Assembly (NCBI RefSeq): GCF_000775915.1
Contig: NZ_BBLT01000008.1
Location: 62,001-126,000 of the forward strand
Length of the DNA: 64,000 bases
Source: Sporocytophaga myxococcoides
Lineage (GTDB): Bacteria; Bacteroidota; Bacteroidia; Cytophagales; Cytophagaceae
Direction: 5' to 3'
Below are positions 9,237 through 17,810 of this stretch, piece after piece (position 1 is the first letter of the stretch; each line of letters starts with the position of its first letter). Both the position numbers and the translations under genes were made by a program. The notes beneath the pieces are model-generated. The model did not search any database. It was not told the DNA's origin and saw only the letters and a program-made list of their open reading frames with translations.

Positions 9237-11457
9237 TATTACTTAAAACTTTACGCCTTATCTGGTGCCCTTCCTGAGCAAGTGTAATAAGCAAACTCCT
9301 CATTTCAGAGCAATACTCAGGGCCACACTCATGAAGATTGAACCTCGCCGAAGTTGGTGTATTTCCTATTTTTAATGTATAAGCAGAATCAGGCATAGAA
9401 TTGAATGTGTCCTCATCTGTCCAGTCATCTCCGGCGGCAAGAATAAAGTTGAAAGATTCATTGAGCCATCTTGAGGCTGCCTTACCTTTATTAATGCCGG
9501 CATTTTTAACTTCAACCACTTTGTTGCCTTCAAGCACTTTAATATTCATGTTTGTTGTAATGAATTGCAAGTGGCTAACCAATTCTCTTGATCTTAATTC
9601 TCCTAAAGCAGGATCTGCTTTTCTGTAATGCCATACAAGAGAATAACCTTTCGTCTCAATAAAGGAGCCGGGAGTTCTGGCTACAAACATTTCTAATATT
9701 GGAGAAATTTCAGCCTTCCATTCATCGGTAAGATAATCAATCATACTCCAGTAAGGGCGACCTTCTCTGAGCCATACTCCATGTTCAGCAATAAGATCTA
9801 TGCTTAGTTTCCCAAACCAATCATCCAAAGTGTCTCTGTCTCTTCCACTTATGATTACAATTTTGTTTTTGGGATCAGAAGAAAGATCTTCAAGTATTCC
9901 ATACAATTCTTTATCCGGTCTGGCTTGTTTAGGATTTTGTTTAAACGGAACAAGCGTACCATCATAGTCAAGAAAAAGAATTCTTTTCTCGGCCTTTTTA
10001 TAATCCTCAATCAATTCAAGTTTAGATTGATTGCTTAATTGTTTTACAGACATTTCGTATTGTTTTTCTTTTACCACATCCAGACTTCTCATAAAGAGCT
10101 GTACCCAATTATGAATGTCATATCTTTTTACAACTGACTGCAGCTCATCCATTCTTCTTATTTGTTCCTCCTCAGGCATTATCAGTGCCTTATATATGGC
10201 ATCAGCCATTTCAGGAAGATTATTCGGATTAATAATCAAAGCATCGGAAAGCTCCTTTGCTGCACCGGCCATTTCACTTAATATCAGAACCCCCGTCTGA
10301 TCAATTTTGCTTGCTATAAATTCTTTGCAAACAAGGTTCATTCCATCTCTGAGTGGTGTAACCAGTGCAATGTCAGATAATCTGTACATAGCAGATAAGG
10401 ACGTAAATGGAAATGACCTGTAGAAATACCTTATCGGGGTCCAGTCTATTTTACCGTGTTTACCATTGATTCTTCCGACAAGTTCATCTATTTCTACCTT
10501 AAGTTGTTTATAGAGGTCAACCTGATCACGACTTGGTACCACTATCATGAGCAATGTTACCTGGCCTTTATAGTCAGGATAATTTTCCAGAAAGAGATCA
10601 AAGGCCAGAAGTCTGTCAGGTATTCCCTTGGAATAGTCGAGTCTGTCAATGGAAACTATAGTTTTAGTGTTTCCTAGAAACTCACCATAAGAAGCAATTT
10701 CCTTAATGGTATTTTCTGATCTGGCAGCCATATCAAATTTACTATAGTCAATGCCCATTGGAAATGAATCAACCATACAGATTCTTTCCTCTACTCTTAA
10801 TTCCCCCATCTTATTATCAAGTCCTACAAGCCTGTTTACAGAGCTGAGGAAATGTCGGACATCATCGTATGTATGAAACCCAATAAGATCAGATCCTAAC
10901 ATGCCTTCAAGAAGTTCTTTCCTCCAAGGTAGGTTTCTGAAAATCTCAAATGAAGGAAATGGTATATGCTGAAAAAAGCCAATACTAGCATTGGGCAATT
11001 TTTCTCTTATCATATTGGGCAAAAGCAAAAGCTGATAATCATGAATCCAGATAATATCATCATTATGAGCATACTTTAATGTCTCTTCACAAAATATCTG
11101 GTTCACAAATTTGTATGTTTCCCAATAACCTTCGTCAAATGAAGTATAAGAGGGAAAATAATGAAACAATGGCCACAAGGTTGTATTGCTGAAACCTTCA
11201 TAAAACTTTTCAATCTCTTCCTTGGTTAGAAAGACCGGGGCCATGTTTTCATTTTTCAGATTTGATGTTATTTCTTCTTTTTCGTTTTCATTGGTAACAT
11301 ACAATCCTGGCCAGCCTAACCAAACATTATCTCCAGATTTATAAATTGATCCAAGTCCCGTAGCAAGTCCCCCTGCACTTGGAGTATATGACAATCCATC
11401 TTCCTTTTTCTGGATACTTACCGGAAGCCGGTTGGATATTATTATGGTCTTTCCCAT
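9223..11457 (-). CDS. fused trehalose-6-phosphate synthase / trehalose-phosphatase
   Basis: 744 residues. The N-terminal GT20 synthase domain (about 1-470) has the start SNRLPVSIQ, WIHDYQLLLLP, GFFQHIPFPSFEIFR, SIDRLDYSKGIPDRLLAF and TPLRDGMNLVCKEFIAS. The C-terminal HAD-type phosphatase domain (from about 490) has FLDYDGTLVPF, VIISGRD, GLW-type EHGVWLREG and AAGDDWTDEDTF. It joins UDP-glucose and glucose-6-phosphate and then dephosphorylates the product, making trehalose in one polypeptide. Such OtsA-OtsB fusions are known in Bacteroidota and eukaryotes. The cytoplasmic product should serve osmotic or desiccation protection, which would suit a spore- or cyst-forming relative (inference). Its leader contains a duplicated sequence block (11452-11528). 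Confidence 0.95.
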   Translation of the reverse strand: MGKTIIISNRLPVSIQKKEDGLSYTPSAGGLATGLGSIYKSGDNVWLGWPGLYVTNENEKEEITSNLKNENMAPVFLTKEEIEKFYEGFSNTTLWPLFHYFPSYTSFDEGYWETYKFVNQIFCEETLKYAHNDDIIWIHDYQLLLLPNMIREKLPNASIGFFQHIPFPSFEIFRNLPWRKELLEGMLGSDLIGFHTYDDVRHFLSSVNRLVGLDNKMGELRVEERICMVDSFPMGIDYSKFDMAARSENTIKEIASYGEFLGNTKTIVSIDRLDYSKGIPDRLLAFDLFLENYPDYKGQVTLLMIVVPSRDQVDLYKQLKVEIDELVGRINGKHGKIDWTPIRYFYRSFPFTSLSAMYRLSDIALVTPLRDGMNLVCKEFIASKIDQTGVLILSEMAGAAKELSDALIINPNNLPEMADAIYKALIMPEEEQIRRMDELQSVVKRYDIHNWVQLFMRSLDVVKEKQYEMSVKQLSNQSKLELIEDYKKAEKRILFLDYDGTLVPFKQNPKQARPDKELYGILEDLSSDPKNKIVIISGRDRDTLDDWFGKLSIDLIAEHGVWLREGRPYWSMIDYLTDEWKAEISPILEMFVARTPGSFIETKGYSLVWHYRKADPALGELRSRELVSHLQFITTNMNIKVLEGNKVVEVKNAGINKGKAASRWLNESFNFILAAGDDWTDEDTFNSMPDSAYTLKIGNTPTSARFNLHECGPEYCSEMRSLLITLAQEGHQIRRKVLSNKAES

Positions 11458-11528
11458 CGCTCTTAAAAAATTAATTCCTCTGTTTATTATTCTTTAATTG
11501 ATCCCATCACTCTCCTCTGTATATTATT
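11452..11528 (-). repeat. duplicated leader block before otsA-otsB
   Basis: Two near-identical 16-base blocks (TCCTCTGTTTATTATT at 11476-11491 and TCCTCTGTATATTATT at 11513-11528, plus-strand reading) each lie upstream of a near-identical block around a start codon (TCCCATCGCTCT at 11452-11463 and TCCCATCACTCT at 11502-11513). The upstream copy gives a six-codon open frame (11487-11507, MGSIKE then stop), preceded by the same CAGAGGA as the second copy. Confidence 0.55.
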
Positions 11529-11626
11529 AACCTTTATCTACTCACTTAGTTAAGTATTGCATTTTCTTAAAAATTGAATTCCTGTTTTTTAAGATTTATT
11601 GTTTATTTTTAGCAAAATCTAAGTCG

Positions 11627-14179
11627 ATGAAAAGGTCTGTTTGTATCTTCATATGCCATGTTTTTATAGGTATATCGGTAGTCTTTAGTCAGGAAACTTC
11701 AGAAAATCTGCTTACCAACAGCAGTTTTGAGAATCAGACAAAAGGCTGGAATATGTGGGGAGGAGAAATTATTAATGAAGGAAGATTCGGCAATTATTCT
11801 TTAAAAGTGCATTTAGATAGTCCCAGATGGAGTGGAGCTGACCAGACTATATTGATTTCTGAAGGAGCTGCAACTGCAGATATTTCTGGCTGGATGAAGA
11901 CAGAAAATGTGGTAAGAGGAAAAGAATCCTGGGAAATGGCAAGGATTTCGGTAGAATTTCTTGATGAAAATGGTGCTATGACAGGAGGATATCCGCCAGT
12001 AACAGGTCAGGCAGAGGGCACTACCAAGTGGACTCGTTATCAGCAAAGTTATAATATTCCTTCAGGGGCAAAAAAGGTCAAAGTTCAGGCGGTTCTGGGG
12101 AATTGCACTGGTACTGCTTATTTTGATGATATTCAGATTAGTCTTAAAGGAAGATCAGGTGAAGCACTTCAAAAAGAAAATCTTAGTGGCCCCACAGATG
12201 AAGGAGAATGGTATGAACTAATGCCGGCAACATCCAAAGCAGGCCATTATGCTGACTGGTCCTCTTTATTGGATGCACCGGCCGGAAAACATGGATTTAT
12301 TAAAGTTCAAAATGGAAAACTTGCCTTCTCAGATGGAACTGCTGCCCGTTTCTGGGGAGTAAACCTTGTAGCCGGTTCCTGTTTTCCTGAGAGAGAAGTA
12401 GCAGATTCTCTTGCTATGAGACTATCCAAAATGGGATGTAACCTGGTCAGGCTTCATCATATGGATGCCCCTTGGTCAGTTCCCAATATTTTTGGTAATG
12501 TTGGAAACAGCAAGCAATTATCTAAGGAAAGTCTAAATAAGTTAGATTATCTTATTTATGTACTGAAAAAGAAAGGTATTTATATCTTCCTGGATCTTCT
12601 TGTTCATAGGGATTTTACAGAAGAGGATGGTGTTGTCAATAAACTTCCTGATTTAGGCGGAAAACAAGTCGCCTATTTCGATCCTAAAGTTATAGAACTT
12701 CAGAAAGAATATATCAGACAGCTTTTAAGTCATAAGAATGCATATACAAAGGTTTTGTACAGTGAAGAACCGGCAATCATTGCTTCTGAATTTATTAATG
12801 AATCATCTGTCTTCGTTCATTTCGGAGGTGATATCCTGACTCCACATTATAGAAAAGAACTTCAAGGGCAGTTTCTTTCAAAAGGAAATCAGGGGAAGCT
12901 TTCTGTTTTTGAGCTAGATTACAGCACAAACATTTCTCCGGTTCTTAAAGAAAAGGAAAAAGGAAATACAGTGGCCAGTATGCGTTTTCTATCCTCCGTT
13001 GAAAAAGATTATTACAATGAAATGTACCGGTTGATGAGGTCTATGGGAGTAAAGTACTTACTAGCTGGAAGTAATTTCCCTACACCAATTCTGGCTTATT
13101 CAAAGGATAATCAGGGGATGGATCTGATCATAACCAATGATTATTGGGATCATCCTCAGTTGTGGAAAATTAACAACAACTGGAATAGGATTTTGTATGC
13201 ACCAGTTAATAACACCTCTTTATTGAAAAACCCTGATAAAGGATCTATTGCAGCAATTACAAAATATAAATGGTATAATAAACCAACTATAGTCACAGAA
13301 TTTAATGCATGTTATCCTAATGAATTTACATTGGATGCACTTCCTTACATCTCAGCATATGGAAGTTTACAAGGGATTGATGGTATCATTCAGTTTGACT
13401 TTGATGCCACTCCAGTAGGAAAGGATCGCATAACCCCCTTTACGCTTTCCAAAATGCCTGATCATTTATCACAATGGGTAGTTGCGGCACCTATTTTCCT
13501 GAGAAATGATGTGAAAACAGCACAAGGAATCGTAATTGATGCTGTAAATGAAAAGATGATCTATGAGCTTCCCTCTTATTCTGATTTTATAGATAAAAAT
13601 TATCATCTTCCTTATATCACAAGGGTTGCAAAATCAGATAGTGCAGTCAAAGGAAATGATCCTTCAGAATATACCGGATTTTATGATAAGACTAACAAAA
13701 TATTCACAAGTGAAACTAAAGAACTTGTTCTGAATTACCAGAAAGGAATTCTTAAGATCAACTCTTCAAGAGTACAAGGGGTAGTAGGAAAGTTAAGTGA
13801 AGAAGCATTTGACTTACCTATGATAAAAGTAAAAATGAAAAATAAATGGGCAAGCGTAATGCTTGTGTCCAAAGATACTTTACCGCTTTCTGTATCAGAA
13901 AATTTCTACCTTATTGTTACAACACCATGTAAAATGAAAGGTCAGAAGTTTAATGAGACAAGGACGGCGCTTGAAGATGCAGGGAATGTTCCTGTATTGG
14001 CTCAGGTTGCGGATGGGGAAGTCATATTTAAAGGGTTGAAGAACTTGAAAATAACTCCTTTAGGTCCTGATGGGGAAAAAATGAAACAATTGCCTTTAAC
14101 TTTATCCGGAGAAGATAGTTCTCTTGATTTAAAGAAAGCAAAAACTTTTGTTTTTGAGATAAAAGTAAAGAGAAACTAA
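11627..14179 (+). CDS. secreted clan GH-A glycoside hydrolase with N-terminal carbohydrate-binding-like domain
   Basis: 850 residues. A signal peptide covers residues 1-22 (ends VVFSQ). A jelly-roll CBM4_9-like domain (about 28-173) runs from LLTNSSFENQTKGW to AYFDDIQISL. A TIM-barrel follows, beginning at FWGVNLVAG (242-250) and RLHHMDAPW. Its predicted acid/base is Glu392 (EFINES) and its nucleophile Glu558 (TIVTEFN), the two-glutamate pattern of clan GH-A (GH5-like). A C-terminal beta domain ends the protein. The substrate is probably a plant beta-glycan (cellulose, mannan or similar), but the sequence does not decide which. There is no T9SS sorting domain, so the product may stay in the periplasm or leave by another route. 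The upstream region is AT-rich without an obvious promoter. An unknown 146-residue gene follows 18 bases later. Confidence 0.85.
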   Translation: MKRSVCIFICHVFIGISVVFSQETSENLLTNSSFENQTKGWNMWGGEIINEGRFGNYSLKVHLDSPRWSGADQTILISEGAATADISGWMKTENVVRGKESWEMARISVEFLDENGAMTGGYPPVTGQAEGTTKWTRYQQSYNIPSGAKKVKVQAVLGNCTGTAYFDDIQISLKGRSGEALQKENLSGPTDEGEWYELMPATSKAGHYADWSSLLDAPAGKHGFIKVQNGKLAFSDGTAARFWGVNLVAGSCFPEREVADSLAMRLSKMGCNLVRLHHMDAPWSVPNIFGNVGNSKQLSKESLNKLDYLIYVLKKKGIYIFLDLLVHRDFTEEDGVVNKLPDLGGKQVAYFDPKVIELQKEYIRQLLSHKNAYTKVLYSEEPAIIASEFINESSVFVHFGGDILTPHYRKELQGQFLSKGNQGKLSVFELDYSTNISPVLKEKEKGNTVASMRFLSSVEKDYYNEMYRLMRSMGVKYLLAGSNFPTPILAYSKDNQGMDLIITNDYWDHPQLWKINNNWNRILYAPVNNTSLLKNPDKGSIAAITKYKWYNKPTIVTEFNACYPNEFTLDALPYISAYGSLQGIDGIIQFDFDATPVGKDRITPFTLSKMPDHLSQWVVAAPIFLRNDVKTAQGIVIDAVNEKMIYELPSYSDFIDKNYHLPYITRVAKSDSAVKGNDPSEYTGFYDKTNKIFTSETKELVLNYQKGILKINSSRVQGVVGKLSEEAFDLPMIKVKMKNKWASVMLVSKDTLPLSVSENFYLIVTTPCKMKGQKFNETRTALEDAGNVPVLAQVADGEVIFKGLKNLKITPLGPDGEKMKQLPLTLSGEDSSLDLKKAKTFVFEIKVKRN

Positions 14180-14197
14180 CTTTTTACAGAAAACCAG

Positions 14198-14638
14198 ATG
14201 AATCAGAAGAAAATAAAAAATGTACTTGATAGTTTTCAGGAAGGAGTAATAGAAGAGATGAGCTTTTCAGGTTCAGATCTGAATATTAAACTGGAATGTA
14301 AATTCTTAGCTCAGGAAGTGAATAACACTTTTCAATATTTTTATTGCGTTCTGAAATCCTGTACAGGTTTGCATCTCAGGTACTGGGATGATGAGGATAA
14401 AATTGTTGAAGATCCTGCCTACCTGAGCAATCTTTTGTTAGAATTACTTGGTCTGGAGCCAGTGAATGATAAAGAATTAAAGGTGTATGTTAATTGTACT
14501 GCACTTGGTTTCGGAGGAAATTTATTCTTTTCAGCATCAGATATCATTGTTTTTGATGAGGACTTCAGACAGATGGATCCAGAGGAATTGTTATTTCTTT
14601 CTGATAGATACTGGACTAGTCTGATGGATATTGAATAG
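14198..14638 (+). CDS. hypothetical acidic protein
   Basis: 146 residues, no signal peptide or membrane segment, so probably cytoplasmic. It is acidic, with an N-terminal helix-like segment (KKIKNVLDSFQEGVIEEM) and a beta-rich middle. I do not recognise the family. The gene begins 18 bases after the secreted glycosidase on the same strand, so the two are probably cotranscribed, but nothing in the sequence ties it to sugar metabolism. The ATG at 14198 fits, as no other in-frame start lies nearby. It resembles small immunity-like or hypothetical proteins common in Bacteroidota, without evidence for such a role. Confidence 0.7.
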   Translation: MNQKKIKNVLDSFQEGVIEEMSFSGSDLNIKLECKFLAQEVNNTFQYFYCVLKSCTGLHLRYWDDEDKIVEDPAYLSNLLLELLGLEPVNDKELKVYVNCTALGFGGNLFFSASDIIVFDEDFRQMDPEELLFLSDRYWTSLMDIE

Positions 14639-14679
14639 TTTAGGGTGTTGGTTCTGTAACCTAAATTAAAGGCTTGTTT

Positions 14680-15198
14680 ATGAATAGGATATTTTTAAAA
14701 CTACTACAACTTTTTATTATTACTTTTCTTTCATGTAAAGGGACCCAGAAGACCACTTCTGCTCATATCGAATGCAAACAATTGGCTTATGATATTCATC
14801 TGGGAGAAATAAACGGAGTAAAACCCGATTTATCTCAGAATGATATAAAAGAATGGTTTCCCTGTTATACTTCTGTTGTTGCTGATGGGAGTGACCACTC
14901 ATGTGGGGGAGCAATAATTTATAATGGATTGGGTTTTACATATTATACATATTGGGATTTTGTTGAAGTGAATAAAACATTTAAAGGGGAAGTGGCAGGA
15001 AAAATATTTGAGAAAACCCGAAAGGAAATTCGCGAGGAATTGGGAAGCCCTGTCGATACAAAATATAAAGAAGAACGACCTGAGATAGATTTTTATCCCT
15101 CAACATATGGCTGCATCCGAATAGAATATTCCAATAACCGTCCGTTCAAAGTAGCTTCTCATTTTAATGACTGCGATCAGATTGAGCTTTGCGATTAA
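14680..15198 (+). CDS. hypothetical lipoprotein
   Basis: 172 residues from the ATG at 14680. A TTG two codons upstream (14674) would only add two residues and is less likely. A short lipoprotein signal peptide (MNRIFLKLLQLFIITFLSC) ends in a lipobox, so the product should be a membrane-anchored periplasmic or surface lipoprotein. The mature part has several Cys residues (HIECKQLAY, WFPCYTS, HSCGGA, YGCIRIEY, FNDCDQIELCD) that could pair as disulfides. No family recognised. It follows the 146-residue gene by 41 bases. Repeat-like sequence begins immediately after the stop codon. Confidence 0.75.
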   Translation: MNRIFLKLLQLFIITFLSCKGTQKTTSAHIECKQLAYDIHLGEINGVKPDLSQNDIKEWFPCYTSVVADGSDHSCGGAIIYNGLGFTYYTYWDFVEVNKTFKGEVAGKIFEKTRKEIREELGSPVDTKYKEERPEIDFYPSTYGCIRIEYSNNRPFKVASHFNDCDQIELCD

Positions 15199-15505
15199 AA
15201 AAAGCTGAAAGCTTAAAGCCAAAAGATTAAAGTTAAAAAAAATCAAAATAAAAGAAGTCTTTTTAATCTAGCTGCGTGTGCAATAATATTTGCGATTAGG
15301 CTTAACTCAAACCTCTAAAGGTTTTTACATGGGACCTTCAATTTTCAGCTTTTCGCCTTCCGCCTTTCGCTTTAAACTTTCCGCTTTCCGCTTTCAACTT
15401 TTCCCTTTCAACTTTCCACTTATCACTTAATCCTTATAACTTTGATAAGTGGGAACTAAATTCCCATATTTCAGATTGATCAAAGGTATTTTATAGTCCC
15501 CGTTT
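15199..15505. repeat. gene-free region with AAAGCTGAAAGCTTAAAG-type repeats
   Basis: The 307-bp gap starts right after a stop codon with a purine-rich repeat arm (15199-15240). About 90 bp of ordinary sequence follow, including a small AAACCT/AGGTTT hairpin with T-run (15308-15327). Then comes a pyrimidine-rich arm (about 15340-15440) made of CTTTC, CTTTTCGC and CAACTTT units. No open frame or RNA gene is apparent. The two arms belong to the repeat family seen at 9119, 27215 and 35549, but here they are separated by unrelated sequence. Confidence 0.6.
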
Positions 15506-17074
15506 ATGTCCAAAGAAAAGGCAAAATCCTCAAGAGGAAAAAAAGAACAAATAGAGCAACACAGACTTCACCTTAGAAATATCACTTTAGATGATTTTGA
15601 GCAGATTAAGGAAATAATGGAGTTGGTATACTCCAACGCAGGTGGAGCATGGACAAAATCTGAGCTCAAGTCTATGCTGAAACACTTTCCGGAAGGGCAG
15701 ATTGGTATAGAAGATAATGGAAAGCTTGTAGCGGCGGCATTTAGTCTTATTGTAGAATATGCTAAGTATGGTGATAATCATACTTATAAGCAGATTACTG
15801 GCAATGGAATGCTTACCACCCATGATCCGGATGGAGATACGCTTTATGGTATAGATGTCTTTGTTCATCCTGAATATCAAGGGTTGAGGTTGGGGAGAAG
15901 GCTTTATGATGCCAGAAAAGAGCTTTGCGAAAAATTGAATTTGCGCGCAATCATTGCGGGTGGACGTATTCCGGGATATAAGAAAATATCTAAAAAACTT
16001 AGTCCTAAAGAATATATAGATAAGGTGAAAAACAAAGAAATCGTTGATCCCATTCTGACCTTCCAGATGGCCAATGATTTCCACGTGCGTAAAGTAATGA
16101 CCAATTATCTCCCGGATGACATTGATTCAAAATCCTATGCAACATTATTAGAGTGGATCAATGTGTATTATGAACCTACAGATAATAAACTTTTTGGTGG
16201 TCAGAAATCAATAGTGAGGGTAGGAGTGGTTCAATGGATGATGCGCCCGCTTAAGGATTTTAATGATCTGATGCAGAATATGGAGTTTTTTGTAGATACT
16301 GTATCAGGATATAAAGCTGATTTTGTAATATTTCCGGAGTTTTTTAATGCTCCGTTGATGGCTCAGGCCAATAAAGATAGTGCTGCAGATGCGGTAAGGG
16401 TTCTGGCTGGATATACAGAAGCTGTAAGAGACAAAATGGTAAGTTTTGCGCTTTCGTATAACATAAACATTATTGCTGGTAGTATGCCCCTCCTTGAGGA
16501 AGACGGATTGTACAATGTTTCCTATCTGTGTAAAAGAGACGGAACCTGGGATGTGCAATATAAACTACATGTAACTCCTGATGAGGCTAATTATTGGGGG
16601 ATGAAAGGCGGAAATGAATTAAAAGTATTTGAAACAGATGCTGGAAAAGTCGGTATTTTGATTTGCTATGATGTGGAATTTCCTGAGCTTTCAAGAATAC
16701 TTGCAGAAGAAGGTATAAACATTCTATTTGTTCCATTCTGGACAGATACAAAAAATTCTTTCCTGAGAGTAAGCCGTTGCGCTCAGGCCAGAGCAATAGA
16801 GAATGAATGTTATGTAGCCATTTCAGGAAGTGTTGGTAACCTTCCAGGTGTTGAAAATATGGATATTCAATACGCTCAATCTGCCGTTTTTTCTCCTTCA
16901 GATTTCTCATTTCCTCATGATGCAATCATAGCCGAAGCAACCACAAATTCGGAGACAACTCTTGTTGTTGATTTGGATACTGACCTTCTAAAAAAAATAA
17001 GAACTTCAGGAACTGTCCGGAATTTACAAAACAGAAGAAGCGATTTGTATAAGGTTTCCTGGTTAAAAAAATAA
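15506..17074 (+). CDS. fusion of GNAT acetyltransferase and nitrilase-family amidohydrolase
   Basis: 522 residues, cytoplasmic. The N-terminal GNAT domain (about 20-195) includes the acetyl-CoA loop region VFVHPEYQGLRLGRRLYDAR. The C-terminal carbon-nitrogen hydrolase domain (about 236-515) has the Glu-Lys-Cys triad: Glu278 (FPEFF), Lys353 (QYKLHVTPDE) and Cys387 (LICYDVEFPE). Proteins with this layout are widespread in Bacteroidota and Proteobacteria, but their substrate is unknown to me. The pairing implies that one half makes or recognises an acyl-amide that the other half hydrolyses (inference). It is a single-gene unit, preceded by a repeat region and followed by a strong terminator hairpin. 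Confidence 0.9.
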   Translation: MSKEKAKSSRGKKEQIEQHRLHLRNITLDDFEQIKEIMELVYSNAGGAWTKSELKSMLKHFPEGQIGIEDNGKLVAAAFSLIVEYAKYGDNHTYKQITGNGMLTTHDPDGDTLYGIDVFVHPEYQGLRLGRRLYDARKELCEKLNLRAIIAGGRIPGYKKISKKLSPKEYIDKVKNKEIVDPILTFQMANDFHVRKVMTNYLPDDIDSKSYATLLEWINVYYEPTDNKLFGGQKSIVRVGVVQWMMRPLKDFNDLMQNMEFFVDTVSGYKADFVIFPEFFNAPLMAQANKDSAADAVRVLAGYTEAVRDKMVSFALSYNINIIAGSMPLLEEDGLYNVSYLCKRDGTWDVQYKLHVTPDEANYWGMKGGNELKVFETDAGKVGILICYDVEFPELSRILAEEGINILFVPFWTDTKNSFLRVSRCAQARAIENECYVAISGSVGNLPGVENMDIQYAQSAVFSPSDFSFPHDAIIAEATTNSETTLVVDLDTDLLKKIRTSGTVRNLQNRRSDLYKVSWLKK

Positions 17075-17092
17075 TTTTGAAAAAAAAGCCTT

Positions 17093-17123
17093 AAAAAGTA
17101 ACTCCCTGAGTTACTTTTTTTTA
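17093..17123 (+). terminator. intrinsic terminator of GNAT-nitrilase gene
   Basis: AAAAAGTAACTC-CCT-GAGTTACTTTTTTTT: a 12-bp stem with a 3-base loop running into a T-tract, 19 bases after the stop. Confidence 0.9.
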
Positions 17124-17305
17124 TTTTTACCCGTATAGGAAAAGGTAAAATTATTCTTCGAAAGTTTTTATTTTAAATTACCTAACAAAATCATGCATTT
17201 ATAGTCATTTTCTATAAGTTGTTTTTGTTGCATGAACGCCTTAAGGTATACTTTTTGGTAGAGTAATATTGAAAAATTAATTAATCTTAAAAACACGATA
17301 AAGCT

Positions 17306-17734
17306 ATGTTCTCTCTATTTGAGTCAAAAAAAGATAAGAAATTTAAGAAGCACTTAAGAAACCTGGTATTTCTCGCGAAAGTTGATGGAAAGTTGAATGA
17401 AGTTGAAAGAGATTTGATTTTTAAAATAGGACTCAAATACGGATTGAAAGATTATTTTATTGCGGAGCTTATTGAAGAAGTACCAGATTTTGATTTTCGT
17501 CTTCCAGCAAGTGATTATGAAAGATTTGATCAGATTTATGATCTGGTGCAGTTAATGGTCAGCGATGGTGTAGTTGACGATCACGAGCTGGATTTTTGCG
17601 TGGATATGGCAGAAAGGTTAGGGTTTAGAAAAGCTGTTGTTGGGGTGCTTGTAAGAAAGATCTCACAAGGTGTTAGTAATGGTCAGAACAAAGAGCTGAT
17701 AAGAAAAGAAGCTGAAGCTTTTTTAACCAATTAA
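17306..17734 (+). CDS. TerB-like domain protein
   Basis: 142 residues, all helical in appearance, no signal peptide. It begins with a basic patch (SKKDKKFKKHLRNLVFLAKVDGKLN). It then carries two acidic helix-loop elements, AKVDGKLNEVERDLI and MVSDGVVDDHELDFC, that match the TerB (tellurite resistance) fold, whose Asp/Glu residues can bind metal. Despite the name such proteins are general stress or membrane-associated factors. No other ter genes are near, so the role is open. The leader (17124-17305) has a TTG and a TATACTTTTTGG stretch at about 17247-17258 that roughly fits the Bacteroidota promoter with one extra base. It ends at a strong bidirectional terminator. Confidence 0.75.
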   Translation: MFSLFESKKDKKFKKHLRNLVFLAKVDGKLNEVERDLIFKIGLKYGLKDYFIAELIEEVPDFDFRLPASDYERFDQIYDLVQLMVSDGVVDDHELDFCVDMAERLGFRKAVVGVLVRKISQGVSNGQNKELIRKEAEAFLTN

Positions 17735-17756
17735 GGTTTTTTGTTCTTGTTTATAT

Positions 17757-17793
17757 AAAAGAGGGCTGATTTTTCTAAACCAGCCCTCTTTTG
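17757..17793. terminator. bidirectional intrinsic terminator
   Basis: AAAAGAGGGCTG / CAGCCCTCTTTT stem with a 12-base loop between the convergent TerB-like and DUF4197 genes. T-runs follow on both strands. Confidence 0.9.
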
Positions 17794-17810
17794 ATTTTAG
17801 AGAGGAGGTT

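Noticed and set aside
11627-14179. T9SS sorting domain on the secreted glycosidase
   Set aside because: The last residues (LKKAKTFVFEIKVKRN) do not form a type A or B sorting domain, and no PNP motif precedes them.
15587-16084. 165-codon minus-strand frame opposite the GNAT domain
   Set aside because: The plus strand encodes a well-conserved fusion, and the antisense frame has no start context or recognisable domain.
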